In this document: piece after piece, positions 1-11,742 of the stretch
How positions within the stretch are numbered: the stretch's first letter is position 1
How the letters are laid out: every line of letters begins with the position of its first letter
NCBI GenBank assembly: GCA_023374045.1
Contig: CM041780.1
Location: forward strand, 169,566,085-169,630,084
DNA from: Limonium bicolor
Taxonomy: Eukaryota > Streptophyta > Magnoliopsida > Caryophyllales > Plumbaginaceae
Length of the DNA stretch: 64,000 bases
Reading direction: 5' to 3'
Notes under the pieces: generated by a model
Seen by the model: only the letters and a program-made list of their open reading frames with translations
Told to the model about the DNA's origin: nothing
Database searches by the model: none
Program-made: the position numbers and the translations under genes

Positions 1-2030
1 CATAATACCCTTTCAAATGACACCCGTCTATCCCTATCAACGGCCGGCATCCAGACATGAATCCCTGAACCAAACTGCCAAATGCAATGAAGCATTTTGT
101 GAAAACATAAGGTGGTTCTCTGGGCACCGGGCAGTTTGTATAAGATCCAGGGTTTGTTTGACGTATGACATCAAGGTATTTTGGAATCAGCGCATAGGAC
201 TGCTCATGGCCACCTTCAAGTATGCGCTTCAGCTGTTCTCGAACTTTGTAGCATACACCTTTTTCACTTCCAAACCAAATCTTTCCATGCACAAAGTCTT
301 TATGTTCGTCCCACTTAGGTTTGGATTAGCCTTTGCATCAGCCATTAGTTTTTGAGCCAACCAAGTGTACGAGGCCATGTTGTTTGTCGTCACCTTCTCA
401 CACACATGCTCTCCTTCAATTCTTCGAATCTGCCAACTTCTCTTATCTGAAATCACGGACGCAGCAATCCTCCACTTGCATCCGGGGCGGCGCACAATCC
501 TCTAAATCTCCTGGGGTTGTTTTCTGCCTCACCAAATCAAATCCCTCTTGCACAGCATACTGCCTCAGCACTTCGTCAAAGTGATCTCTATCCATGAACA
601 ACATGCCCACCTCCAAGTTAACACCTCCAAAATCTTCCTCCTGTAGAATGAGCAAGTGCGCAAGATTTTGTTTATGCTGTCTTCCTCATCATCATCTACA
701 CCAGTCATTACCTTGTTAACATCAGTAGGGTCGTAGTCATACTCTTGATCCATTAATCCTACAACAACAGCTTCGTCTTCCATATTTGTGGTTGCCTCAT
801 CAACCGGATCATGCTCGAGAGAAGATGCGGATTCTGATGATTCAGTCTCTATTGATGCTGTGACATGATCGTCTTCCTCAAAGTCACCATCATCCTCATC
901 ACTGAAATAAGCTCACCATCATCATCATCAGCTGGAGCTGCTGTAGCAGCAGCTCTTACAGGTCTTGATCTGCTGGTTGGTGGTGTATCGCCCGTGGACA
1001 CTCCTTTCTCTTTTCTCTCCTTTAAGTAGTCTTGCAGTTTTCTTTTCTTCGGAGCATCTTTGGGCCTATAAAAGGTGACATGTATCAATGAAATTGCAAC
1101 ATTTCATTAAACATCATAACCACAATGAAATGTACACAAACTACGTAAAAATACCTTTTACTTGATGACGATGCTCTAGCTTCTTTGTTGGCAGCTGGTC
1201 AGATTCAGGATGTGCCGGTGGTTGTGCAGCCTCTTCATCAGCCGGTGGTTGTGCAGCTTCTTCATCAGCCGGTGGTTGTGCAGTTTCTTCATTGGCATCC
1301 GTTTGATTAATTGGATCATCGTCTGGGTTCACCTCATACCCAGGATCATTGGCATCCATACTTTGATCTACTTCCATGGGATCATTGTGCTGATTGTCTG
1401 GATGAACTGAGACTGTCGGTGGTGACAGAGACATCCTGCTGCCATCAGACGATGAAGAATCCCACTTATAGTTTGTCGTGGGATGAGCAGTGGACTCGTC
1501 TACTATTGGGTCAATTGAAATGATATCAGACTTGATATATTTTCTTGCTCGCCGAGGTCTATGTGAATCATCTTCATCATCGTCTAACTCAACAGTGGGG
1601 GCTTCACCAGGTTCCTCAACCTCCACACGACCATGATAGTTTCTACTTCCATCTGAGTCCTCATAATCATCAATCATCAGATTCATCATCCATGCTCACT
1701 TTCCAGACCTAGAGCGATTTTCACAGCCTCACTGGGTTTGGTACTCTCCTCAATCACCACAGAAATTTCTGCCTCATTCCTGTTCTCAAACAATATTGCC
1801 TGAAGGCAATCATCATCATCGATGACATATGTATTTCTGAGCGAGGACTATAATATTGAACACCGGGTACTTGGGGGACTGCATACTAGTTGCTTTTCAG
1901 CTTCGTGTATGACCGCCCTGATGAACGTTACCATGTCAAGGTAGGGGGAATCCTCATCCTGTATCCTATAACTAAATGCTTCCTCCTTGTATTTCAATTC
2001 CACCCACAACCCCCATGCCGTTTCACCATC
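1..2030 (-). pseudogene. MuDR-family transposase (MULE), partial and frame-broken
   Basis: This would be the transposase that cuts and pastes the MULE. From the N-terminus on the minus strand: an exon at about 2029-1700 (WGLWVELKYKEEAFSYRIQD, typical MULE N-terminal region); a long acidic low-complexity linker (1689-1141); a basic/serine-rich stretch (1088-849); then the MuDR DNA-binding domain (655-229), with the hallmark PGCKWRI followed by a histidine/cysteine pair in EGEHVC. The catalytic domain begins at about 228, and its first acidic residue sits in GIDGCHLKG (Asp codon 26-28). The rest lies beyond base 1. The reading frame changes at about 490-530, near a C-rich run, and again at about 215-240, so the copy is probably inactive unless these are sequence errors. 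Domain order is clear; exact exon ends are not. Confidence 0.75.
1214..1294 (-). repeat. 27-bp tandem repeat x3 in transposase linker
   Basis: Three in-frame 27-bp units encode an acidic nine-residue repeat (EEAAQPPAD-like) in the linker of the MULE transposase. The units differ by only a few bases, indicating recent slippage or duplication. Confidence 0.85.
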
Positions 2031-2734
2031 TGAAAATCAACAAAAACATGATCAGATGAGAGTGATACATGAACATAATAAGAAACCCACAAATCTTGAT
2101 GATATAAGAGTGATACCGAAGGACATCATAAGAAACACTCAAATTTATTTAGCGAACTATCCAGCATAATCGCACCAAAAACAGAAATGAAATCTGCACC
2201 AGTTTCACTGTTTCGAAAACAAAATGCCATTTCATAAGAAACCCACAAAATACTTCTTCACCAACTACCAAACTACCAGCATATCGAGCAGAGTTGCACA
2301 AAAAAAAAAACAGGAGCGAACTCTGTTTACACACATGCGATTTTCTTGTTTAAGATAACAAAATGCCACTTTGTAAATGGAAATAGAAGAAATTTCACAG
2401 AAAAGCCCTAACCGCACTACAATGGCATGATTGTGAGAGAAAGGACGAAAGAAAGGAAATTTCACAAAGAAAACTCAACAAGGGCGGACGTACTACAGTG
2501 ATACTAGCTGACAACAATGGAGTACAAAATAGGAACCGCATACCTCCTCGCGCTTCACTTCACGCTTCACAGATTCAAAGGTCGAGTCTTTGAACCAGTA
2601 GCAGTATGAATCTAGGGTTTGCGGTAAGGAGATGAAGAATCGGGGAAGAGGGAGACGGGAAGGGGGAGAACAGAGACGGGAAGGGGGAGAAGAGAGAGAC
2701 GCGGGAGAGAGAATCAGAAAAGCAAACGGTGGTG

Positions 2735-2931
2735 GAACAGTAAGTTTAGGGGCAAAAAGGACATTTTTTTAAAAAAAACTTACTTCAGACGGAAAGTTAA
2801 CGTCTGTTAGGGCGGAGGAGCATTTCATGAACTTTTCGGAAAATATAGTGGCATTTCGTGACTTTCTTTTTTTTAGGGGCATTTCATGAATTAGGCAAAA
2901 ATATAGTGGCATTTCATGAAATTTCCCTTTC
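2735..2931. repeat. MULE terminal repeat region
   Basis: The phrase GGCATTTCATGAA, or a close variant, recurs at about 2820, 2850, 2880 and 2910, separated by ATAGTGG or TAGGGG. The block ends at ATTTCCC near 2931. This is the repeated-motif structure of MULE terminal inverted repeats. Only one end is in the window. Confidence 0.55.
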
Positions 2932-2939
2932 TTTTTTAA

Positions 2940-3962
2940 AAAAATCACAGTTTTTTTGCTACTTTTTTTTTGAAATTTTTTGAATTTATAATATACCCCT
3001 ATTTAAGTTTGTTGTTCACGAAATACCCATGTTTATGTTTTGAAGTTCACAAGATACCCTGTTTATGTTTTGTAGTTCACAAAATACCCTTATCACCCTG
3101 ATGCCCTGGTAAAGCATCACCTAGTTTTCTCTTGTTTTTCAAGTGCCTTCAACCTCTTCATAATCCCAGGACAAATGTTGTTTGCATTCCAGTTCTCTGA
3201 GGTTTTCTTGTCTCTCGGAATGTCTCACCAATAGCTGAGTACGAATCCCTGTCATTCACAATTAGACACAATTATAATATATGACCAGAGACAAACATGT
3301 ATAACATGGATTATTTTCATAGTTAGGTAAATACCTTCAAGTAAAGAGTAGATTGATTTAGTCTTGTGGACAAACAATAATGTCACAGGCATTGGGTTTA
3401 AAATGGCTACCTCTTGGTCAACTCAGTAGCGGACCAGAACTTTTGTTTAGGGGGGTCAAAAAATTTTTTAACACTATTGTTCTTTAAAACATTATGTTTA
3501 TTTTGTATTTTTAAAAAATTTATAAGAGCATTTTACAAATTTCAAAAGTTTGGGGGGGGGGGGGGGCGGTGGCCATTAGGGAGATGGATTTTGGTGCATT
3601 CAAATATCTGAGTGATATCCCATTAGAGTGCTTGGCACAACACAAGTTTGACCAGGGGCAGACACAAAGGGGGGAAGGGCCGCCCCCCCGAAACCTCAGA
3701 GAACTGGAATGCAAACAACATTTGTTCTGGGATTATGAATAGGCTGAAGGCACTTGAAAAACAAGAGAAAACTAGGCGATGCTTTACCAAGGCATCAGGG
3801 TGATAAGGGTATTTCGTGAACTACAAAACATAAATAGGGGTATCTTGTGAACTTCAAAACATAAACAGGGTATTTCGAGAACAACAAACTTAAATAGGGG
3901 TATATTATAAAATTTAAAAATTTTCAAAAAAAAAAGTAGCCAAAATAACTGCGAATTTTTCA
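2940..3962. repeat. Foldback element: about 265-bp inverted repeat with about 480-bp loop
   Basis: The left arm (about 2940-3206) and right arm (about 3690-3962) are nearly perfect reverse complements. Both contain ACCTCAGAGAACTGGAATG or its complement, the AAGCATC...AGGCATCA phrases, and three about 30-bp sub-units reading GGGTAT(C/T)TTGTGAA and similar. The arms could form a very long hairpin. No coding sequence lies in the loop. It resembles a non-autonomous foldback or long-TIR MULE derivative; the sub-unit wording is like the MULE end just upstream. Confidence 0.75.
3420..3689. other. Insert in the foldback loop with a 16-G run
   Basis: The loop starts near AGTAGCGGACCAGAAC and ends in GGGCCGCCCCCCC. 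It holds a homopolymer of about 16 G (3552-3567) and several G6 or C7 runs. It looks like a small independent non-autonomous insertion, but I see no clean terminal repeat or target duplication. No gene is present. Confidence 0.35.
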
Positions 3963-4524
3963 AAAAGAAAAAATGGGTCAGGGGCAAAATAGTCATTTTC
4001 CAGGGGAGGTTAACAGAATATTTGACGCCGTTTTTAAAAAGGGGTATTTTGTGAATTAGCAAAGAAAACAGGGATATCTTGTGACAAAGTTTCAAAAAAG
4101 GGGTATTTGTGAATTACGAAAGAAAACAGGGGTATATTGTGAATTTTCCCAAGAAAAAACGGGTCAGGGGCAAAATAGTCATTTTCCAGGGGAGGTTAAC
4201 AGAATATTTGACGCCGTTTTTAAAAAGGGGTATTTTGTGAATTAGCAAAGAAAACAGGGATATCTTGTGACAAAGTTTCAAAAAAGGGGTATATTGTGAA
4301 TTAAAAGAAAACAGGGGTATATTGTGAATTTTCCCAAAAAGAAAAAACGGGTCAGGGGCAAAATAGTCATTTTCCAGGGGAGGTTAACGGAATATTTGAC
4401 GCCGTTTTTAAAAAGGGGTATTTTGTGAATTAGCAAAGAAAACAGGGGTATCTTGTGACAAAGTTTCAAAAAAGGGGGTATTGTGAATTACGAAAGAAAA
4501 CAGGGGTATATTGTGAATTTTCCC
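3963..4524. repeat. 186-188 bp tandem repeat, three copies
   Basis: The phrase GGGTCAGGGGCAAAATAG begins at 3975, 4161 and 4349, giving periods of 186 and 188 bp. Each unit contains four about 30-bp sub-units of the form GGGGTATATTGTGAATT. The last unit ends in GAATTTTCCC at 4524, the same kind of end as the MULE terminus at 2931. It joins the right arm of the foldback directly and is probably part of the same element. Confidence 0.85.
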
Positions 4525-5035
4525 TTTTTTCTTTACAAAAAGCATCCATTAACGGTATGTTTAATTCAAATGAATAATCCTACAATTTTTCAAAATTACA
4601 GTCATTTTTGTATTTCACATTGAAAATATATTATGAGAGTTTGTCTTATTATAGATTACGTGTAAGTGAGTAAAGATCTGGTAGTAGAATATTCTGACTT
4701 GCTACACCTAGATATATATTTCGAAAAAACGACATAGATATTCTATCCAAATCTTTATCATTCACATTAGAATAAAAAATAATATATAAGTAATTATAAT
4801 TTAAACAAATATAACAAAAGTTCATAGAATCAGAAACTAAAAACTATACTTTAAAAACTAACTAATATATCAAAATTTTATGTACTTAATAAATAAATAA
4901 ATGTTAACGGTTATTGAAGTTTAATTTGAATTTAAGTATTTATAATTTTTCAAAGTAGAACTAGATATATACATATAAGTAACAAATTTTTATTAATTAA
5001 ATTATATATTTAAGTTTATATAAATTAAAGGGTGG
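4525..5035. other. AT-rich spacer, no gene seen
   Basis: Strongly AT-rich sequence without open reading frames, repeats or motifs that I can assign. Confidence 0.6.
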
Positions 5036-6549
5036 TGTAACACCCCACCGCTAATCCCAATATTATCGCCTAATTGTCGGCTTAATTCATAATAGTTACG
5101 GTCTAACAACTAAAAATGCCGAGCTTCCATAATTACATACATACACCATACAACCCATTCGATTACCGAGTACTACAAGAATTTAATTCAGATACATCAC
5201 AATCTATTACAATCACAAAACATACTAGTATGTGTACAACGTGGTACACCAGCCAATTCAAAAAGGGCTACAAGCCCGTGTACAACTCAGTACACTAACC
5301 GAAATATCACTAGCTAGCAAAAGCTCAAAAGTTCGGTCACAAACTCGACCAACCAGCCTTGTCGGTTACCTGAAATAAAAATGGTGGCCCGGAGGGGCTC
5401 AGCAAATTGCTGGCATGAAATTCGCATACCTTGCGTGCTAATGGGGGTACACCGACTACTTTGTCACATTAATGAAGTTGATTTTTATTACAAACAAATA
5501 TGCTAATAATAACACATAATAAGCATGCACAACAATATTCATACACAGAGCATAACACAAGAGACAAGATGAAAGTCAATTCACAAGTCACATTCACTGT
5601 TCTCATCGCACCCTCTAAATATCCTACTTCTTGGAAAAGTTAGAGTTAAGTCAGTATGACCACCGGTTGAGATGTGTATATAGATCTCACCACCGGGTTA
5701 TTTCTTTCATAACCCATAATACCTAGCTTACCTCTTTAGATGGGTAGCTCTGTCAGTCTCGTCTCACTCCAATCGGGCACCACTATCAGGCACATGGCCC
5801 CACAGGGCACCACTATGTGGCAAACAGCCCTGTAATAAGGGAGTTCGACCACAGAATCAGAAACAAACGCTCTGTTGTTTTCCTCTTCCTTGCACGCGTG
5901 ACTCACAATCCCCCTAACCCCACTCTCGGGTTAGTATAATATCCAGTCAGTGAGTTAGTCAACATTCAACTCACAAATCAATCATACATGGGACATGGCG
6001 CATAACTAGCGGTTAGGTCCCACCATTGTTAGTTAAGTCAAGTACTGAGTTAGATTAGTTCACAGACAAACAATCGTTAACTCATACCAGACACTCAACC
6101 AATTACAAGGCATAAAGAAATGCGGTAAATCAGATTCGTGCATTTATCTTGATTAGGTGATGGCAAGTAGGCACACAATCACATAAATCAAGGTAATCTC
6201 GGTAGCATACAGGGCATGAGAAAATCGTACCATTCACCGTCGTTCTTTGATCACCGACTCTCCTTCGAGTCCTACTATTCAAATCCTATAACATAAATGA
6301 TATCGGATGGTTAATTCTCTATAATTAACCTAACTTATTTCATCTTTAAGGCTTCCCCAATTTGCAATTACTAACTCCTTGTAATTCAAACTCATTCACA
6401 TAAGTTACTTACTTCACCTTATTCCTTTAGCTTGTTTACACTCCTAATGACCTTTATATATCATTAATCAAGTCCTAACAATCTTACAATATCATTACCA
6501 TTCAAATCCTCACCTTAAAATTCCATTTTTACACTTTCTGGGGTATTTT

Positions 6550-6745
6550 TGGGGTGGTTCGGGTTTGTGTCTGGGGTTGTAAACCCGGACCATCCCTTCG
6601 GGTATCATTCTGGCAAGTTTTTAGACTGGTCCGGGTTTGTGTCCGGGGTTGTACACACCTGGACCAATCTCTGGAATGAGTTTCTGTCGTGTTTTTGGGG
6701 TGGTCCGGGTATATGTACCGGATTGTAAACCTGGACCACCCTGTT
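6550..6745 (-). repeat. Hairpin array (GGTCCGGG...CCCGGACC), three units
   Basis: Three short inverted repeats start at 6555, 6628 and 6702 (spacing 73 and 74 bp). Arms are about 8-10 bp around a TGT(G/A)...TTGTA loop. They match the arrays in the other LTR families of this window. Confidence 0.8.
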
Positions 6746-7148
6746 TGTTACATTTGACAGTTTTTTAACTCAGTTTCAACTTAAATCTCTTGCCCAATTC
6801 TTCCTCAATCTTCCTACATGTAATCTAGCATGTTTTCTACACCAATTTGACGCTCTAAACCTTATTAATTCATTCATTAACTTAATTAATCATTCTTTGT
6901 TAACTTTACACAATTTCCCACACTAAATTCTCCTAGAAACTCTTACTACAGATTTTGCTCTTCCTCCTTCACTAACTCTATGGTTCTTCAACTAATACCA
7001 TCTAGTTATGCAAAACTTGCAATATTTACTACCTTGTTCTACTCGACTACACAATTCTTTCTAATCAAACCAAAGTGATTAACTACTCAATTTGAACTCT
7101 AAAACACACCAAGACCAACCTAGATTATTTCTCCTCATTAAACACTAA

Positions 7149-7337
7149 GGGTCCGTTCTGTGCCACCATTAATCTGATGGAGTTTTCAAACGCAGTATAT
7201 AGTAGCTTTTAGAAAAATGTCTTTGTGAGAGGGAGGATGGAGCCCACCTAAAAAAGTAACAAATAAGATTAAGACAAGTGGCAAATAAAAATACATTAAT
7301 CTAGTTAGAAAAATAAATTTGATAAACGAACGGACCC
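7149..7337. mobile_element. PIF/Harbinger (Tourist-like) MITE, 189 bp
   Basis: Terminal inverted repeats GGGTCCGTTC and GAACGGACCC flank a non-coding AT-rich core. The element is bracketed by TAA at 7146-7148 and TAA at 7338-7340, the three-base target duplication of the PIF/Harbinger superfamily. It sits inside the minus-strand LTR and is therefore younger than it. Confidence 0.85.
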
Positions 7338-8583
7338 TAAGTCATCTAGTTTGCTACATAAATTTTGACAGAGGTTCCCCATAATTTTAAACATTGCCCA
7401 CATTGTTTATTCATCTTACCAAAAAACAATTCGTTCACCACATTATTCTAGACACTAATCAACACACTAAATTCTAGCACATTAACACTTTATTCACTTG
7501 GCTCCAAGGCCTTTGATCATCAACATAAACACCACTAATATAATCCCATTTCTTTCTCATCATTGCAGTAGCATTAAACACTCCCAAAACAAGTGAAATT
7601 TTCTGTTTTACAAGGCATACAAAAACAACTCAAGGTAAGTCAATTTACCTTGGAATTTTATGGTTCTTTCCTTCCTTTCTCTTCCCTTCCTTCTTGCTCA
7701 TCCTCTCTTCTTCTTCTTGTTTTACAACCAGTCAATAGGTATTTTGCTGATGCTATAGCCAACCCAAGAACAACAATACTAACTCTTAGATTAAGCCCTA
7801 AAATTGAAGAAGATGTTTAAGGTTTTAAAAGGGTATTACCTTGCAACTTATAAGTGAAGTTTTGGGCAGTGAAATAACCAAAGCTCCAACTCCTATTTTG
7901 AATACCAAAACTGGCTGGACAAAGAGCAATAAGGGGGTTCAAACGTTGGATTTTTTTCTGTAAAGGAAGAGCTAGAAAAAGAGAGGCTTTAAGTTCCTTT
8001 CTTACCTTAAAACAATAAGAAGAGGGTTTGGCTCCCAATGGTCTCCTTTAGCCTTGAAATGGAGCTCCATCCAAGGGGATGAAGTTCAAGCTTTTTGGTT
8101 TTTGAAGGATGGAAAATGATCCCCAAGGTGAGAGGAGTTCAACGGTACAATTTTGTAGAGTTTGGACCTTGTTTTGGCTTTAAGAATGGAAGAGAAATGA
8201 GGCTGCTGTAGGTTGCTCTTCAAATCACCATTATCACCAAGAAGAAGAAGAAGAAGGTCTCGTGAGGGCAGGAAAAATCGTAGAGGCAAGAGAAATAGGA
8301 GGAGAGAGATTAAAAAACACTTTTGTACTATTGTTATTTTATTGTTTTGTCTCTTTCTCACTTATAAGAAAATAAAGAGAGTTGTGAGGGGGCTGAACGT
8401 GCCACACACACACAAATGGGAATGCCAGCTTTTTATTTACAAATGAGAGGAGTATTTTGGTCTTATTACAATTAACATCCAAATTCGATCCTGCAGCAGG
8501 TCCTTACCTGAGATAGGAGTGGGAGACTGATTTGACAGTCCCAGTCAGCAGCTGACTGGACTGTCTTTTTATATATTAACTTT

Positions 8584-9568
8584 AAATGCTTGTAACTTTT
8601 ATATATAAGTCCAAAATATACCACTGTTCATCTAAATTCATGCTCTTCAAAATAAGACCAATCATGGATATGTTTTGATAACTTTAAAAAAACTATTTTT
8701 ACATGTGTATGATGATACACTAAAATGATAATATGATTCATTAATTTTAATATTATGATCATTAAAATTGATATTATCATCCATTAACTAATAAGTGGTG
8801 AATTAGATTACAAATTTCGGAACAATAAAAAATCATTATTGTTTTGTAGTGATTATTATTGTTGTATGGTTTATTTTAAACCTTATACGATGAATCATAT
8901 ATTTTCATACATACAAATATTGTTTTGTGTTGTATTATTGTGTAAATTTGTTATTTTATATGTTTGTGATGATACACTAAAATGAAGATATGATTCATTA
9001 ATATTGATATTATGATTCATTAAAATTGATATTATGATTAATTAACAATAAGTGACGATTAAATAAACAACACTCCGGAACCGATAAAAAATCATTATGG
9101 TTTCTAGTATTATTATAGTATTGTAATGTATTTTAAACTTATATGGTGAATCATTTTTTTCTTACCTATCAAAATTGTTTTGTGTTGTATATTGTTTAAA
9201 ATTTTATTTTTATATGTATTGATGATACACTGAAATTATGGTATGATTCATTAAATTGATATTATGATTCATTGAAATTGGTATTATGATTCATTAACTA
9301 ATAAGTGGTGGATTAGATAAAAAACTTTGAAACAAATACTGAATCATTATTGTTTTGTGGTGTATTATTAATGTTATATGGTGTATTTTAAACTGTTGTG
9401 GTGAATCATAAGTGTTGTATATGTTGATATGTACATGTAACTAACATAAATTTTTAAACTTATCAAAACATATCCATGATTGGTCTTGATTTAAAGAGCT
9501 TGAATTTAGATAAACAATGGTGCAACTATTTATTATTTTGGACTTATGGTTTAAAAGTTATAATCATT
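8584..9568. mobile_element. Long-TIR non-autonomous element inside the LTR
   Basis: Inverted arms of about 130 bp lie at about 8584-8695 and 9450-9568; both include CCAATCATGGATATGTTTTG or its complement, and a TATAAGTCCAAAATA-like end. They enclose three tandem units of about 255 bp. There is no coding sequence. Relative to the sister LTR at 10945, this block is extra sequence, consistent with an insertion. Long TIRs suggest a MULE-type or foldback element; the target duplication is not clear. Confidence 0.65.
8711..9445. repeat. Tandem repeat of about 255 bp, three copies
   Basis: GATGATACACT(A/G)AAAT recurs at 8711, 8968 and 9221 (periods 257 and 253). Each unit contains the recurring ATTATGATTCATTAA phrase and a TTGTTTTGTGGTGTATTATT-like end. 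The array is the core of the long-TIR element. Confidence 0.85.
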
Positions 9569-10076
9569 TACGACAATCAAATGTTGTTTGTTTTTTTTAT
9601 TTAAGAAAATCAATTGTGTCGGTTTTCCGCTCTCCCTTTAATATATATTTAAAATACTTAAAAAATGCTGACATGTACTTTCTTTTCAGAGTGGCATGTG
9701 TGCACGGAATATGGAACGGACGTCCCGTACATTCGCTAGTCTGCACCCCATAAGTTCCCATTTTGACACTATTCACTAACCGGAGCCGTTTTCCAAATTT
9801 TTTGTTTATTTTATTTTAATGGTTCCCATACCTTCATTAGTGTTTAATTATAGTTATATGCTTGACTATAATTTTTACAAGTCATTTAAACCACTTAAAG
9901 TCACATTTTTCCCGGTTTTTCCGAAAAAGGTGCTTTAAGGTCTTGTTTGCGTTTTTAACCCATTATATGGATTCGTTTTTTCGGGAATTGTTCCCACATG
10001 TTTATTTAGACATAATTAAGCCTCTAAATATGTCATTAGCATAATTGATCACCCCAGTTAAGTCCGGGGCATTTCA

Positions 10077-10944
10077 GAGCTAGAAATTTTATATTAGGAG
10101 GCCAAGCTATATTTTGAATATTTGATTAGGATAGACAATGTGTGAGTGTAAGTAGCTACTAATTGACTAAGTGTCTTTTGTACAATTAGTTGTATATATA
10201 TTCCGTATATCACCAAATAACTTTCACATTCAATATAAACAACTTAACTTAAGACTGAACAACTTTCATTGAATAAGAATAATTTTATTTTAAACTGAAC
10301 CTATACAATACTCAAGTATATATACTACCAAATCTTAAATAATATTTTTCCCAATGAATGAAGTCATTCATAATAACATTTTAAATGATAAGCTCAAACT
10401 ACAAGTTACATAATAAACTAAATTTTATTTTTCATGTTTAACATGTTATCCATAATTTTCAATATACTTCTTATGTATTACACTCTTATTAACAATAATA
10501 TAATCTCACAATCAAATATGTAAATTACAAACATTATCATTAGCTCATTCAAACAAACATTCACTCACAAGGAGAAACTTATTCTTTTAAAGTAAAATCC
10601 TAATACAACCTATCAACGGGAAAATCGAACTTGCAACTTATTGTCACAGGCGGATGATAGCTCACCACCTCAACTAAATAAAGAGATAACTTATATCACT
10701 CGTTCAAACAAGAAAACTTGCATTTCTCACTAGCACATATTTTCTACGATTAGATAAACAAAGTATACATGGTCATTTTCATTGCATGAGGAACAAATAA
10801 TTTAAAAATCCCCACTACGCTTGTATAATTAAATAAACACTTCAATATTTAAAATATTTTTTTCGCTGATTTTTCTCCACACTGAAAACAAATTTACTTA
10901 TTAATTTTTATTTGTTTGCTTATTTTAGTAAGTACTGCAAAAAT
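10077..10944. other. Spacer between two inverted LTRs, no gene seen
   Basis: AT-rich, without open frames or repeats that I recognise. It separates the minus-strand LTR from the plus-strand solo LTR. Confidence 0.6.
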
Positions 10945-11742
10945 TGAAATACCCCGAAATTAAAAATAGTGATTAATTAGGCTAATGAAGATTTTAGAAG
11001 CTTAATTATGCCTAAATAAGTATTAGGGAACAAATCCCGAAGAAAACGGATCCTTAAAATGAATTAAAAACACAAACGAACCTTAAAGCTCGTTTTTCGA
11101 GGAAACCGGGAAAACGCGACTTTAAGCGGGTCAAATAAACTCGTAATAATTTTGGTCAACAAAATAGTCATTAATAAACATTAATGAAGGTCTAGAACCA
11201 ATAAATTAATTAATCGAGAAAATTCCGGAAAACGGGTTCCGGAAGTGAATAGTGCAAAAATTGAGAAGTTGTGGGACGTGAATGTAATAAAGCAAAAATT
11301 TAGTTCCCCCCTTGTAAATATGTAGCCGGTTCCTTAATTTGAATAACTGGGCACGTTTTGCCTCAGACCCACACTCCCTCTTTTATTTCCTTCCTTATGT
11401 ACTAAAGGACAAATAAATAAAGTAAAAAAAGTAAACAAATTCTCTATCTTCCCTTACCAGCTCTCTCACATTTTTTCTGCCCAGACACTCTTTCTTCTTC
11501 CTCCCTTTCCAGTAATGGCGATTTAAGAAATACCCTCACAGCAGCCCACTTTCCTTCCACATTTGAAAGCCTAAATCACCTCCAAATACTACAAAAACTA
11601 TACCGTTGAAATCCCCTCACTTTGGAGACCAAGTTTCCACCTTTCAAAAATCAAAAATCTCCACTTCATTTCCATGGGTGTAATCGTTTTTGGAGCCTAA
11701 AGATGACCATTTGAAGCTCCACCTTCTTCTTGATGTTCTAAG

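Larger units (their letters stand above)
1..2931 (-). mobile_element. MULE (Mutator-like) element, 5' part, cut by window edge
   Basis: A MuDR-type transposase gene reads leftward and leaves the window at base 1. Behind its first exon, at about 2735-2931, lies an AT-rich terminal region with short repeated phrases of the type GGCATTTCATGAA, ending near 2931 in ATTTCCC. This matches the internally repetitive terminal repeats of plant MULEs. The other terminus is outside the window and no 9-bp target duplication can be tested. Order on the minus strand: terminal repeat, purine-rich leader (2640-2700), leader exon with a donor near 2545, acceptor near 2030, coding exons. The inner boundary of the terminal repeat is approximate. 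Confidence 0.75.
5370..8005 (-). other. Putative intron inside the minus-strand LTR
   Basis: On the minus strand, donor-like AAG|GTAAG occurs at 8005, with further donor-like sites near 7839 (CAAG|GTAA) and 7648 (AAG|GTAA). A strong acceptor TTTTTATTTCAG|GT ends at 5370, just after the GCTGAGCCCC block (5380-5403). Positions match those in the sister LTR. This is an inference from consensus; no transcript evidence is available here. Confidence 0.45.
5036..10076 (-). mobile_element. Long lone LTR, minus orientation (same family as 10945-14784)
   Basis: On the minus strand it begins TGAAATGCCCC (high-coordinate end) and ends GGGGTGTTACA (low-coordinate end), the TG...CA termini shared with other LTRs in this window. 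It shares its leader, hairpin array, GCTGAGCCCC block and terminal region with the plus-strand LTR at 10945. No primer site or internal region is attached, so it is a solo or isolated LTR. The flanking five bases (GGTGG and GAGCT) do not match. Its 5041 bp exceed the sister copy mainly because of two nested insertions (7149-7337 and about 8584-9568). Confidence 0.75.

Noticed and set aside
17..355. Plus-strand open frame of 112 codons
   Set aside because: Antisense shadow of the MuDR transposase read on the minus strand, which has recognisable domains.
1210..1410. Plus-strand repeats of cysteine/tryptophan codons
   Set aside because: Reverse reading of the 27-bp repeat in the transposase linker; repeated composition only.
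3784..4469. Minus-strand open frames rich in F, L and K
   Set aside because: Produced by repeat units of the tandem array; identical wording recurs with the repeat period.
3963..4524. Regular repeats as CRISPR array
   Set aside because: Direct tandem units without spacers in a plant genome, and of MULE-like wording.
5031..10081. Target duplication of the minus-strand LTR
   Set aside because: Flanks GGTGG and GAGCT differ.
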